Source of the DNA: Anaerorudis cellulosivorans
GTDB lineage: Bacteria; Bacteroidota; Bacteroidia; Bacteroidales; Dysgonomonadaceae
Assembly: GCF_025943985.1 (NCBI RefSeq)
Contig: NZ_JAPCWE010000001.1
Span: forward strand, 204,694-249,153
Length of the DNA: 44,460 bases
Direction: 5' to 3'
Shown here: one piece after another, positions 1-8,348 of the stretch
Layout of the letters: each line of letters starts with the position of its first letter
How positions within the stretch are numbered: position 1 is the stretch's first letter
The notes under the pieces: model-generated
Seen by the model: the letters and a program-made list of their open reading frames with translations, nothing else
Database searches by the model: none
Told to the model about the DNA's origin: nothing
Program-made: the position numbers and the translations under genes

Positions 1-3
1 TAC

Positions 4-45
4 TTTGTATTTTGTATTTTGTATTTTGTATTTTGTATTTTGTAT
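4..45. repeat. 7-bp tandem repeat TTTGTAT, six copies
   Basis: Six head-to-tail copies of TTTGTAT fill positions 4-45, followed by a diverged TTTATAAT. The array lies downstream of the 3' end of araB, outside any visible gene. Each unit carries TTTG, the Bacteroidetes -33 word, and the array nearly recreates the -7 word TAnnTTTG (it gives TATTTTG, one base short). Copy-number change by slippage is plausible, but no gene reading rightward from here is visible, so a promoter role is only a guess. No convincing terminator hairpin is seen in 46-144. Confidence 0.85.
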
Positions 46-144
46 TTTATAATCTTTGAAATCATTGACGTATATTCCTGAAGTACAAAAATCGAATTTT
101 GCCGATTCCTTTCATAAGGGAGAGGATATATAGCCAATAAATAA

Positions 145-1821
145 TTAATGTTTAGTAAGAATATTCTCGGTAAAATTGCCGATTTCCAGGTACTGTTTAT
201 ACAACCCGGCATATTTTTCCGCATTCGCGGCATCCGGCGCATATTCACGGTCGAATCCCGGGTTCATTGCAGCCTGAGCATCCTCAACCCGCTTGTAAAA
301 ACCTGCTGCCGTAGCGGCAAACATGGCTGCGCCCAATGCACACGCCTGTTCCGTGCGGCACACCTTGATCGGCATGTTCAGCACGTCGCACAGCGTCTGC
401 ATCACAAACGGCGATTTCAAGGGAATACCGCCGATAGCGATGATGTTGTCGATCCGCACCCCTTCCTTGCGCATCTGCTCCACGATGGCTTTCGAACCGA
501 AAGCCGTGGCCTCAACCAATGCCTTGAAAATCTGCGGTGCCAAGCTGCCCAGCGTCAAACCCGTAATCGTTCCCGTCAGCTCCTGATTGGCAAACGGCGT
601 ACGTCGACCGTTCATCCAGTCCGTAGCCACGAGGGTACTGCCGTTGTCCGTCAGCTTTTCGGCCTCCGCCGTCAATGCGGGAATAATCCGGTTAACCGTC
701 TCCCTGATCAACTTCTTCTTCGTTTCCTCATCCAGGAGCGTGCTCTGCGATACGATGCGGTGCAGCGGAAATTCCAACACCCGCTTAAACCAGGCATACA
801 CGTCGCCGAAAGCCGACTGCCCGGCTTCCAGTCCGATCATACCCGGGATCACCGAGCCATCCACCTGACCACAGATACCGGCGATGAGCTTATCGCCCAT
901 CTCCTCGTAGGAAGCCACCATGATGTCGCAGGTCGAGGTGCCGATCACCCGAACCATCGTATAGGGCTCGATGCCGGCTCCCACCGCTCCCATGTGGCAG
1001 TCGAAGGCGCCGCCCGCCACCACCACGTCGGTGGTAAGCCCCAACCGCTTTGCCCACTCTTCCGTCAGATGTCCCACCGGTACGTCGGCCGTGAAGGTAT
1101 CCGTGAACAACCGGTCGCGGAAACCCGACAAAAGCGGATCCAATGCCGTCAGGAACTCCTCGCTCGGCAGTCCCCCCCATTTCGCGTGCCACATCGCTTT
1201 GTGTCCGCAGGCACAACGGCTGCGCACAATATCTTTTGCCCGTTTCACACCCGTAAGCAGTGCCGGCATCCATTCGCAGTGCTCGACGATCGAATAAGCC
1301 GCGCCCCGCACCTGTTCGTCTTCACGCAAAATGTGCAACGCTTTCGACCAGTACCACTCCGAAGAATAGACCCCGCCGCAATAAGCCGTGTAATCGATCT
1401 CCCAGCGTTTGGCCAACGCGTTGATCTCGGCCGCTTCCTTCACGGCCGTGTGGTCTTTCCACAACACGAACATGGCGTTGGGATTCTCCGCAAACTCCGG
1501 CAACAAGGCCAACGGAGTACCTTCTTCGTCGGTAAATACCGGTGTGCTTCCCGTGGTATCGAAGGCAATGCCGATCACATTTTCGGCTACATCTGCCGGA
1601 CTCATCGCCAGGCATTCCTTCACGCTCGCTTCCAGCACCTCGATATAATCGAGCGGATGCTGACGGTACCGGTTCTTGGCCGGATTGCAGTACTTGCCTT
1701 CCGCCCACCGGGGATAGTATTTCACCGATGTGGCCAACTGCTCACCCGTGCGGGCATTCACCAGTATCGCACGGGCAGAGTCGGTACCGTAATCCATGCC
1801 GATGACATATTTTTCCGCCAT
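145..1821 (-). CDS. araB: L-ribulokinase AraB
   Basis: Cytoplasmic FGGY-family kinase of 558 residues, close to the 566 of E. coli AraB. It phosphorylates L-ribulose to L-ribulose 5-phosphate with ATP, the second step of bacterial arabinose breakdown. The N-terminal FGGY phosphate-binding motif DYGTDSAR is at residues 10-17, and a second glycine-rich motif (GGIPLKSP) lies in the C-terminal lobe, as expected for this ATPase fold. It is the last gene of the leftward symporter-araD-araA-araB operon, with only 4 bases between the araA stop and this ATG, so translation is probably coupled. I see no truncation or missing core motif. Xylulokinase is the main alternative, but the araA and araD neighbours settle the call. 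Confidence 0.95.
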   Translation of the reverse strand: MAEKYVIGMDYGTDSARAILVNARTGEQLATSVKYYPRWAEGKYCNPAKNRYRQHPLDYIEVLEASVKECLAMSPADVAENVIGIAFDTTGSTPVFTDEEGTPLALLPEFAENPNAMFVLWKDHTAVKEAAEINALAKRWEIDYTAYCGGVYSSEWYWSKALHILREDEQVRGAAYSIVEHCEWMPALLTGVKRAKDIVRSRCACGHKAMWHAKWGGLPSEEFLTALDPLLSGFRDRLFTDTFTADVPVGHLTEEWAKRLGLTTDVVVAGGAFDCHMGAVGAGIEPYTMVRVIGTSTCDIMVASYEEMGDKLIAGICGQVDGSVIPGMIGLEAGQSAFGDVYAWFKRVLEFPLHRIVSQSTLLDEETKKKLIRETVNRIIPALTAEAEKLTDNGSTLVATDWMNGRRTPFANQELTGTITGLTLGSLAPQIFKALVEATAFGSKAIVEQMRKEGVRIDNIIAIGGIPLKSPFVMQTLCDVLNMPIKVCRTEQACALGAAMFAATAAGFYKRVEDAQAAMNPGFDREYAPDAANAEKYAGLYKQYLEIGNFTENILTKH

Positions 1822-1825
1822 ATCG

Positions 1826-3331
1826 TTACATCAATGCTTTGTTCAACAAATAATACACTTCGTTATAGCGAAGTTCCTTCTTGAAATCATCCATGGTGGT
1901 GTTCTCGTCGATCGTCAGCAGTTCGATGCCCGCAATGTCGGCGTAATCCTCCATAAATTCCTGCGTCAAGGCATACGAAAAGCTCGTATGGTGGGTTCCT
2001 CCGGCAAGAATCCAGGCTGCCGCACCCACCTCCAAGTTGGGTTGCGGTATCCACAGTGCACAGGCCACCGGCAGCTTGGGCAACTTCTTGGGTTTGATCA
2101 CCTCCACGTGGTTCACGATCATGCGGAAACGGTTGCCCATGTCCACGATGGTGGCGGCAATGCCTTTTCCTTCGTGAGCCGTGAACACCAGCCGTGCCGG
2201 ATCAGCCTTCCCGCCGATACCCAGGGGATGCACCTCGAGGCGCGGTTTCTCCCGCGTGATGGCCGGAGACACTTCCAGCATGTGCGCCTGCAGAATCGCG
2301 CTCTTCTCCCCGTCGAAATGATAGGTATAGTCTTCCAAAAACGAGCTTCCGCCTTCCAGCCCCTGCCCCATGAATCCCATCGTGCGGCACAGGGCGGCCG
2401 TCTTCCAGTCGCCTTCGGCTCCGAAACCGTAGCCTTCGGCCATCAGCCGCTGACAAGCCAAGCCGGGTAATTGATTCAGCCCGTGCAGCTCGTCGAAATT
2501 CGTCGTAAAGGCTTTCGCGCCCTTGTCCTTGAGAAAACGGCGCAACGCCACTTCAATCCGTGCGGCTTCGATCACCTGCCCGCGGTCTTTGCCTCCCTCT
2601 TTCACGTTGGGAGCCAACTCGTAAGTCTGTTCGTACTCGTCCACCAGCCGACGGATATCCGCATCGGTCACCCGATCCTGATAGGCAACCAAATCGCCGA
2701 TGGGGTAATAATCCACATGATATCCCAGCCGCATCTCGGCTTCCACCTTGTCGCCGTCGGTCACGGCCACGTTGTTCATGTTGTCGCCGAAGCGCACCAC
2801 CAGCATGTCCTGTGCATCCGCCCAGGCGGCAGCCACGCGCATCCACACGGCAATCCGTTCCTGCACCTTCTTCTCCTTCCAGTGACCGACCACCACCTTG
2901 CGGTTGCGGCGCATCCGGCTCACGATGTGGCCGAACTCCCGGTCGCCGTGTGCCGACTGGTTCAGGTTCATGAAATCCATGTCGATCTCTTCCCAGGGAA
3001 TCTCCCTGTTGAACTGCGTGTGCAGATGCAGCAACGGCTTGCGGTAGTTCTGCAGCCCGTGGATCCACATCTTGGCCGGCGAGAAGGTATGCATCCAGGT
3101 GATCACCCCGATACACGATGCGGTGGTCTGAGCTTCGGAAAACACCTTGCTGATCTCGGCCGAAGAATTCACCGTACCTTTATATACTACTTTCACGGGC
3201 AGTGTGCCCGAATCGTTGAGTCCGTTCACCATTTCGTTCGAATGGGCATCCACGGCAATCACCGCGTCGCCGCCGTACAGCAGCTGTGCACCTGTTACGA
3301 ACCATACTTCATAATCGTTGAAACTGTTCAT
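1826..3331 (-). CDS. araA: L-arabinose isomerase AraA
   Basis: Cytoplasmic metal-dependent isomerase (L-arabinose to L-ribulose) of 501 residues, the standard family length. It lines up with E. coli AraA almost position for position: the metal/catalytic residues Glu306, Glu333 and His350 fall at the same numbers here (E306 in YGFGAEGDWK, E333 in FLEDYTYH, H350 in QAH), and the fourth ligand, E. coli His450, corresponds to the HH pair at 447-448. The start MNSFNDYEVWFVTGAQ matches the family N-terminus. It lies between araD and araB. The gap to araD upstream is 295 bp and filled with tandem repeats, unlike the tight spacing of the rest of the operon. Confidence 0.97.
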   Translation of the reverse strand: MNSFNDYEVWFVTGAQLLYGGDAVIAVDAHSNEMVNGLNDSGTLPVKVVYKGTVNSSAEISKVFSEAQTTASCIGVITWMHTFSPAKMWIHGLQNYRKPLLHLHTQFNREIPWEEIDMDFMNLNQSAHGDREFGHIVSRMRRNRKVVVGHWKEKKVQERIAVWMRVAAAWADAQDMLVVRFGDNMNNVAVTDGDKVEAEMRLGYHVDYYPIGDLVAYQDRVTDADIRRLVDEYEQTYELAPNVKEGGKDRGQVIEAARIEVALRRFLKDKGAKAFTTNFDELHGLNQLPGLACQRLMAEGYGFGAEGDWKTAALCRTMGFMGQGLEGGSSFLEDYTYHFDGEKSAILQAHMLEVSPAITREKPRLEVHPLGIGGKADPARLVFTAHEGKGIAATIVDMGNRFRMIVNHVEVIKPKKLPKLPVACALWIPQPNLEVGAAAWILAGGTHHTSFSYALTQEFMEDYADIAGIELLTIDENTTMDDFKKELRYNEVYYLLNKALM

Positions 3332-3380
3332 ATCGTTATCTTTTTTATACGTTGAAATTTGTCATTTTCGTTTGCGGCAT

Positions 3381-3510
3381 GTTTCCCTGCCGTTCTTTAT
3401 TGTTCTTTTCCGGCCGCTCTTCTTTCATTGTTCTTTCCCTGCCGTTCATTCTTCGCTGTTCACTGTTTTTTTTCCTGCCGCTCATTCTTCACTGTTCTTT
3501 TTGCGCCTTT
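3381..3510. repeat. Degenerate ~28-35 bp repeat between araD and araA
   Basis: About four diverged copies of a pyrimidine-rich unit (of the type CCCTGCCGTTCATTCTTC then GCTGTTC on the plus strand) run through this stretch. On the arabinose operon transcript it is purine-rich. Copies differ in length (about 23 to 36 bp) and by many substitutions. It sits just upstream of araA and next to the 13-bp array at 3535-3612. No gene in either strand looks real here. Confidence 0.6.
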
Positions 3511-3534
3511 CTTTTCCCTCACTTTCTTTTTCCC

Positions 3535-3612
3535 TGACGTTTTTCTCTGACGTTTTTCTCTGACGTTTTTCTCTGACGTTTTTCTCTGACGTTTTTCTCT
3601 GACGTTTTTCCC
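3535..3612. repeat. 13-bp tandem repeat TGACGTTTTTCTC, six copies
   Basis: Five perfect copies of TGACGTTTTTCTC (3535-3599) and a sixth with one change (3600-3612) lie between the araD stop and araA. On the operon strand the unit reads GAGAAAAACGTCA. Because 13 is not a multiple of 3, three units encode a 13-residue peptide period. A reading frame at 3482-3676 on the minus strand, starting inside the end of araD, would give a Lys/Arg/Glu-rich 64-residue peptide, but I see no other support for it as a gene. Confidence 0.9.
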
Positions 3613-3626
3613 TGCGCAGCGGAATA

Positions 3627-4340
3627 TCAACTTCCTTTTTCGCCTGACGACTGTCCGTAATACGCACCGGGACCATGCTTGCGGGAGAAATGCTTCTTGA
3701 CCAGGTGCGGATTCATCGTCGCCTGCGGATTAATGTCGAGAGTAACGGCCGCCATTTTGGCCACCTCCTCCATCACCGCCGCATGATACACGGCCTCCGC
3801 AGCATCCTTTCCCCAACTGAAGGGACCGTGATTCTTCACCAGCACGCCCGGTACATACACCGGATCGATACCTGCAAAACGCCGCACGATCACCTCGCCC
3901 GTTTCCCTTTCGTAATCCCCTTCCACCTCTTCGCGGGTCATGTCGGCCGTACAGGGAATGTCGCCGCCGAAATAATCGGCATGCGTGGTGCCCAGGTTGG
4001 GAATATCCCTGCCTGCCTGAGCCCACGCCGTGGCATACGTAGAATGGGTATGCACCACACCGCCGATCGCCCCGAAAGCCTTGTAGAGCACCAGGTGCGT
4101 CGGGGTATCGGAGGAAGGTTTCAGTCGTCCTTCCACCACCCGTCCGTCCATGTCTACCACCACCATATCCTCCGGCTTCATTTCGTCGTAGGAAACGCCC
4201 GAAGGCTTAATCACCACCAACCCTTTCTCCCGGTCGATGGCGCTGGCGTTACCCCAGGTAAAAAGCACCAGTCCGTGTTTGACCAGATCGAGGTTGGCCT
4301 GCCACACTTCCTTTTTCAGTTCTTCCAACATAGGCACCAT
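3627..4340 (-). CDS. araD: L-ribulose-5-phosphate 4-epimerase AraD
   Basis: Class II aldolase-fold epimerase that turns L-ribulose 5-phosphate into D-xylulose 5-phosphate, linking arabinose to the pentose phosphate pathway. Seen: the [10 protein letters not shown] and [11 protein letters not shown] motifs, the phosphate-binding [11 protein letters not shown], the zinc ligands in [14 protein letters not shown], the third metal His in NHGPFSWG, and the catalytic Tyr in the C-terminal AYYGQ. Length 237 against 231 in E. coli. The ATG at 4331 ([10 protein letters not shown]) matches the E. coli start better than the ATG at 4340, which adds only MVP. The symporter stop lies 3 bases upstream of 4340, so translational coupling favours either start. 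Confidence 0.95.
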   Translation of the reverse strand: MVPMLEELKKEVWQANLDLVKHGLVLFTWGNASAIDREKGLVVIKPSGVSYDEMKPEDMVVVDMDGRVVEGRLKPSSDTPTHLVLYKAFGAIGGVVHTHSTYATAWAQAGRDIPNLGTTHADYFGGDIPCTADMTREEVEGDYERETGEVIVRRFAGIDPVYVPGVLVKNHGPFSWGKDAAEAVYHAAVMEEVAKMAAVTLDINPQATMNPHLVKKHFSRKHGPGAYYGQSSGEKGS

Positions 4341-4343
4341 TTT

Positions 4344-6038
4344 TTACCAGAAATAAATATAAAAAGCCACCGTTATTCCCAGGATAATCACCGTATGGAT
4401 GATATCCCAGTGGTTCCAGCTGGCTCGCGTCTCGGCTTTCTGTGCCGGCGTAGCCGTACCGAAAACCAGTCCCTGAATCTTCTCGAGAGGCGGCGCTTCG
4501 GTGAACAGGCTCACCAACACGATCACCAGGACGCAGAACAGGAACATCATGCCGCAGAAGAACAACCAGTTGATATCGTAAAATACGTATTTGAAAAGCG
4601 ACTGCGGCGCTCCGGGCACATTACTGTAAAACACGTTGGCTCCCAACCTCAACAGGCCGATGATCAACCCGGTGATCAGTCCCCACATCCCGCCTTTGGC
4701 CGAGGTGCGCTTCCAGGTCACGCCCAACAGGAAAGCGGCCGCTATTCCCGGAGCCAACACCGACTGTACGTCCTGCAGATAGGTGTAGAGCACATCGCCG
4801 ATGCTGCGCATGATGGGAATCCACAAGATGCCCAGCACCACGATTGCCGCCGTGGCCAGCTGACCGATCACCACCAGTTTCTTTTCCGACGTCTGCGGCT
4901 TGAACCGCTTGTAAAAGTCGATGGTAAACAGCGAAGCCGACGAGTTGAACAGCGAGGCCAGCGAGCTCATCAACGCGGCCAGAATACCGCACACGATAAC
5001 CCCTTTCAATCCCGCAGGCAGCAGCTTGGCCACCAGCGTGGGAAAGGCCACGTCGGCATTGATCGTCCCGTTGCTCAGCATCGGCAGAAAACCTGCTCCG
5101 CCTGCCCCGATCGACTTCTGATGAAGCGCAAAGGCAATCATGCCGGGTATGAGAAACAGAAATACCGGCAACAGCTTCAGATAGGCACCGAAAATGGTTC
5201 CCCGGCGCGACTCCTTCTGGTTCTTTCCCGACAACACACGCTGAACGATGAACTGGTCGGTACACCAATACCAGAACCCGATGATGGCCGACCCCGTCAA
5301 GGCGCCCAGCCACGGAAAATTCGGATCCTTGTTGCTACGGATCAGATCCGTCATCACGTTACCATAATCGTTCACCGGCACGGCACCGCAAATGCGCATC
5401 ATCTCATCCCAGCCGCCCAGCTCCTTCAATCCCAATACCAGAATCACCACGGACCCCAACAACAGGATCGGCGTCTGAAGCACCGACGTGTACAACACCG
5501 CACGCATCCCTCCGAAGATGGTATAGAGTGCCGTCAACACCACCAATCCGACCGCGGCAATCCAGAAAAAATCGATTCCCCAAAGCTCCTTTATGCCGAA
5601 CACCTGTTGAAATACCAGTCCGCCGGCATACACCGTAACCGCCACTTTCGTCAGCACGTAGCTGATCAGCGAAATCACCGAAAGAATCGTCCGCGATTGC
5701 GGATTGTAGCGCTTCTCCAAAAACTCCGGCATGGTATACACCATGCTCCGGCTGTAAAACGGAACGAATACCCATCCCAACAACAGAATGAGCCATCCCT
5801 GAATCTCCCAGTGTGCCATCGCCATACCGCTCGAAGCGCCCGCTCCGGCCAAGCCCACCAGGTGCTCCGAACCGATGTTCGATGCAAATATCGACGCCCC
5901 GATGGCAATCCATGTCGCATCGCGGCCTCCCAAAAAGTAATCGGCAGTGTTCTCCTGCCCCTTCTTCATTACCCATATCACCACACCGATAAGGGCAGCC
6001 ATGAATGCGGCTATCACAACCCAATCTAATAGTTCCAC
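4344..6038 (-). CDS. Sodium:solute symporter (SSS family), probable L-arabinose importer
   Basis: Inner-membrane Na+/sugar symporter of 564 residues with many hydrophobic segments, resembling Vibrio vSGLT. Seen: the first-helix break region ASIFASNIGSEHLVG (about 48-62), the SSS motif TIFGGMRAVLYTSVLQ near 173-188, and SSLASLFNSSASLFTIDFYK near 355-375, the segment that carries the Na+-site serines in vSGLT. It is the first gene of the operon with araD, araA and araB, so arabinose is the likely substrate; B. thetaiotaomicron also has an SSS transporter in its arabinose cluster. The substrate cannot be read from sequence, and xylose, galactose or glucose are possible. Confidence 0.88.
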   Translation of the reverse strand: MELLDWVVIAAFMAALIGVVIWVMKKGQENTADYFLGGRDATWIAIGASIFASNIGSEHLVGLAGAGASSGMAMAHWEIQGWLILLLGWVFVPFYSRSMVYTMPEFLEKRYNPQSRTILSVISLISYVLTKVAVTVYAGGLVFQQVFGIKELWGIDFFWIAAVGLVVLTALYTIFGGMRAVLYTSVLQTPILLLGSVVILVLGLKELGGWDEMMRICGAVPVNDYGNVMTDLIRSNKDPNFPWLGALTGSAIIGFWYWCTDQFIVQRVLSGKNQKESRRGTIFGAYLKLLPVFLFLIPGMIAFALHQKSIGAGGAGFLPMLSNGTINADVAFPTLVAKLLPAGLKGVIVCGILAALMSSLASLFNSSASLFTIDFYKRFKPQTSEKKLVVIGQLATAAIVVLGILWIPIMRSIGDVLYTYLQDVQSVLAPGIAAAFLLGVTWKRTSAKGGMWGLITGLIIGLLRLGANVFYSNVPGAPQSLFKYVFYDINWLFFCGMMFLFCVLVIVLVSLFTEAPPLEKIQGLVFGTATPAQKAETRASWNHWDIIHTVIILGITVAFYIYFW

Positions 6039-6060
6039 AAGATGCTTTAATTTAAATGTT

Positions 6061-6122
6061 CAACTTTATTTATAGTAAATCGGTATTTATAATAAATCTA
6101 AATGTACATTAAATCTGTATTT
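6061..6122 (-). promoter_or_regulatory. Candidate arabinose operon promoter and operator
   Basis: Immediately upstream of the symporter gene, CAACTTTA at 6061-6068 reads TAAAGTTG on the minus strand, one mismatch from the Bacteroidetes -7 word TAnnTTTG. No good -33 TTTG is present at the right distance. Just upstream is a perfect 10-bp palindrome AATGTACATT (6101-6110), bracketed by the direct repeats AAATCGGTATTT (6077-6088) and AAATCTGTATTT (6111-6122), which are 34 bp apart. A missing -33 with clustered repeats upstream suggests a regulated promoter. An AraR-type regulator is the natural candidate because Bacteroidetes arabinose operons have one, but no araR gene lies in this window. Confidence 0.45.
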
Positions 6123-6596
6123 CCCTTTTCGAGTACCTAACCATGCTTCCTTCACCTACAAAAAAAATTGCTTTACCTATTTTAGGATGTGTTTATACGA
6201 ACTTTTTTCACATCCGAATCGTATATCGCATTTCGCGTACAACTCATGCCCCGCAGCAGGACGATTCATAACGCCTTTCGTACTGCCTTACTCCAAGTAT
6301 TTCGATTAAAACGGCATGATCAGCGAGTATTTACATAAAAATTCGTGTAAAAATAATACTTATTATTTTACTATTGAATTTAAACAATATGTTATTCAAC
6401 ACATTTTTTAAATTCCCCCTATCCAACACCTGAAAGCGATTTTCATACCTGTTCCAATACAGCAGGCACAGCCGTGGCGGACATGTACTTGCTTAAAACA
6501 CTTCGGATATTCGTCAAAGCGCATATAAATCGAATATCTTACCTTTTGTAAATCATCCGGCAATCGAAAAGCAACGGTTTCAGGATATAAATCGCA
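6123..6596. other. Intergenic region with two inverted repeats
   Basis: 474 bp between the 3' end of the GH43 gene and the arabinose operon control region, with no credible gene. Two dyads stand out. At 6348-6371 a near-perfect palindrome has arms GTAAAAATAATA and TATTATTTTAC around CT, with one base extra in the left arm. At 6506-6538 an 8-bp inverted repeat GATATTCG...CGAATATC is separated by 17 bp. Neither is followed by a T-tract on either strand, so they look more like protein-binding sites or mRNA structures than classical terminators. ATATAAATCG also occurs twice, at 6523-6532 and 6585-6594. Confidence 0.5.
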
Positions 6597-8267
6597 TTAT
6601 TTTACTTTTTTGCCCCAATAGGTTGCATTCAGATTTTTTTCGGTACCCGCATATACCAGTGTCACCCGGCGCGGGGAAGCTTCCCAATCCACCTCACGTT
6701 CGACGCAAACAATCACGTTACCCAATTTCAGTTGTTTTTTTGCCACGTCGTAACTCCAATTTCCGGTCAGTGCCCCCGACATCGTCCCGTCGGCATTGAG
6801 CGTTAAGGCCGTTGCCGTGTTTTGTCGACCGTAGGTATATTCCAGTTTAATGTGGTCCCATGTCCCGACAAGCGAATCTTTGGTTATGGTACCGTAATCG
6901 GGTACGGCAGCATAACGTTCGGGCAGCGCTATCGGCCACAGGTTAGCAGGTTCGTTTATAGAAGCCGGACACCACACAATGCGGCGCACATGCCCCATCA
7001 TAATGGCATTGGAATAAGGGTTTCCGCCCACATTGACAGGCAATCGCCCTTGAGACATATAAAACCACTCATCGGCATTTTCCTTTTTAAAAATCGCACA
7101 GTGCGATATGCCCACCCATCCGTAACCGAGATTAAATTTATACGGGTGGGTTACAATGGGGTAGCAATCGCCTTCACCGTTGGTAAAGTTGCGGCCGGTG
7201 ATGTCGTAGTATGGCCCGTCGATGTTTTGGCTTCTAACCACTCGCGTGTTGTAAGGCACATCGAGCGCATCGTAAGCCATAAATAAATAATAGTAGCCAT
7301 CTTTGTATATGATTTCGGGAGCTTCACTGCCCTGCCAGCGCGACGATGCCCGACGCGTGCCGATTCGCTTGCCGTACCGTGCCGTGAGTTCACTTGCACT
7401 GTCAGCATAAGGTTCACCGAGCTTGTTGATCGGCTTTCCGGTTGTAGCATCCACTTCCAACAGTGCGAAACCGCTGTGCCACGAACCATGAATAAGGTAA
7501 TGTTTCCCTTCGGGTGTTACGATATACGTAGGGTCGATGGCATTATAGTAGAAATAGGCATTCCAATCCGACAAACTCGAGCGACTGTAATCCCGTCCGC
7601 GATCCGATGACGAAGTGGTAACGAATCCCTTGTCGGTCCAAACAGCACCGGCAGGATCAGTCGATTCGCACATACCGATAAAGGCACGTTCTGTCCAGCT
7701 TCCATCAAAGTTGGCCGAAGTGTTGGGTTTCCCTGTTTTAATGTAGTTATCGATGACAATACTGTAGTACATACGCAAGATCTCCTGCCCTCCGATGTTG
7801 ACCCGGCGAACAACCGGTGCCCAGTAACCGTACTGTATCTCTTCTTCGGAAATGGCCTCGAGCCCCATGCGCGAACGAATGGCGTTGAGCGAGTCGGCAA
7901 CCCAGGTTGGCGGATCGTAAAAAGGTCCGGCTACCCATTCCCAATTCACCAAATCGGTTGAGCGTTTGCCCTGAAAGTGGCCATGTCCTTCGTGCGCATT
8001 ACCATACGAAGCATCGGTGCCGTACATATAGTAATACCCCTTGTAATACGCAACCGACGGATCGTGAGTGTTGGCCAGGTTCCACCGGTTTCGGTTTGAC
8101 CACGATGCAATCGATGAATAGTCGTCGGGATAGGTCGGAATGGTCCAGTTTGTTTCCGAATCAGGCTTTTCTTCCCCGGTTTCAATATCCTCCTTACTGC
8201 ATCCGGCGGCCAACAGCGTCGTCATGCAGCTAAATAATAACAATATATCCTTTATTCTCATGAGCAA
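6597..8267 (-). CDS. GH43 endo-arabinanase-like lipoprotein
   Basis: Secreted glycoside hydrolase of family 43, most like arabinan endo-1,5-alpha-L-arabinanases. A lipoprotein signal ends in LLAAG-C with Cys23, so it should be membrane-anchored, probably on the cell surface. The five-bladed propeller shows all three catalytic carboxylates: Asp69 (base, in NTHDPS), Asp245 (pKa modulator, in NAIDPTY) and Glu318 (acid, in GSEAPEII). The last ~95 residues (SLVGTWDHIK onward) form a lipocalin-like domain of the type found at the C-terminus of extracellular endo-arabinanases. It is the last gene of the SGBP-susC-susD operon. Activity on xylan or arabinoxylan is the alternative; the adjoining arabinose operon argues for arabinan. 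Confidence 0.88.
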   Translation of the reverse strand: MLMRIKDILLLFSCMTTLLAAGCSKEDIETGEEKPDSETNWTIPTYPDDYSSIASWSNRNRWNLANTHDPSVAYYKGYYYMYGTDASYGNAHEGHGHFQGKRSTDLVNWEWVAGPFYDPPTWVADSLNAIRSRMGLEAISEEEIQYGYWAPVVRRVNIGGQEILRMYYSIVIDNYIKTGKPNTSANFDGSWTERAFIGMCESTDPAGAVWTDKGFVTTSSSDRGRDYSRSSLSDWNAYFYYNAIDPTYIVTPEGKHYLIHGSWHSGFALLEVDATTGKPINKLGEPYADSASELTARYGKRIGTRRASSRWQGSEAPEIIYKDGYYYLFMAYDALDVPYNTRVVRSQNIDGPYYDITGRNFTNGEGDCYPIVTHPYKFNLGYGWVGISHCAIFKKENADEWFYMSQGRLPVNVGGNPYSNAIMMGHVRRIVWCPASINEPANLWPIALPERYAAVPDYGTITKDSLVGTWDHIKLEYTYGRQNTATALTLNADGTMSGALTGNWSYDVAKKQLKLGNVIVCVEREVDWEASPRRVTLVYAGTEKNLNATYWGKKVK

Positions 8268-8287
8268 TACAATTAATATGTAAAGAC

Positions 8288-8324
8288 TTCCTTATCGACA
8301 TGCAAAAAAACAGTCGATAAGGAA
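8288..8324 (-). promoter_or_regulatory. 12-bp perfect hairpin between susD and the GH43 gene
   Basis: TTCCTTATCGAC (8288-8299) and GTCGATAAGGAA (8313-8324) are exact reverse complements around a 13-base loop. On the operon transcript the hairpin lies in the 81-base gap after the susD stop and ends about 20 bases before the GH43 ATG. No U-tract follows, so it is not a classical intrinsic terminator. The placement fits an mRNA-stabilising or processing stem that keeps susC/susD expression higher than that of the enzyme gene, or a leaky attenuator. It is the strongest stem I noticed within the uptake operon. Confidence 0.7.
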
Positions 8325-8348
8325 ATCCCTAATGTAATCAAACAATTT

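Noticed and set aside
148-1884. 578-codon plus-strand open frame opposite araB
   Set aside because: It is the antisense shadow of a GC-rich conserved gene; the protein is His/Arg-rich with no family features.
3482-3676. 64-residue charged peptide gene on the minus strand
   Set aside because: Produced by the 13-bp repeat in one frame; no homology or clear start signal, so kept only as a finding.
3675-6029. 784-codon plus-strand open frame opposite araD and the symporter
   Set aside because: Composition (His, Arg, Gln runs) is that of an antisense shadow, and both genes beneath it are well supported.
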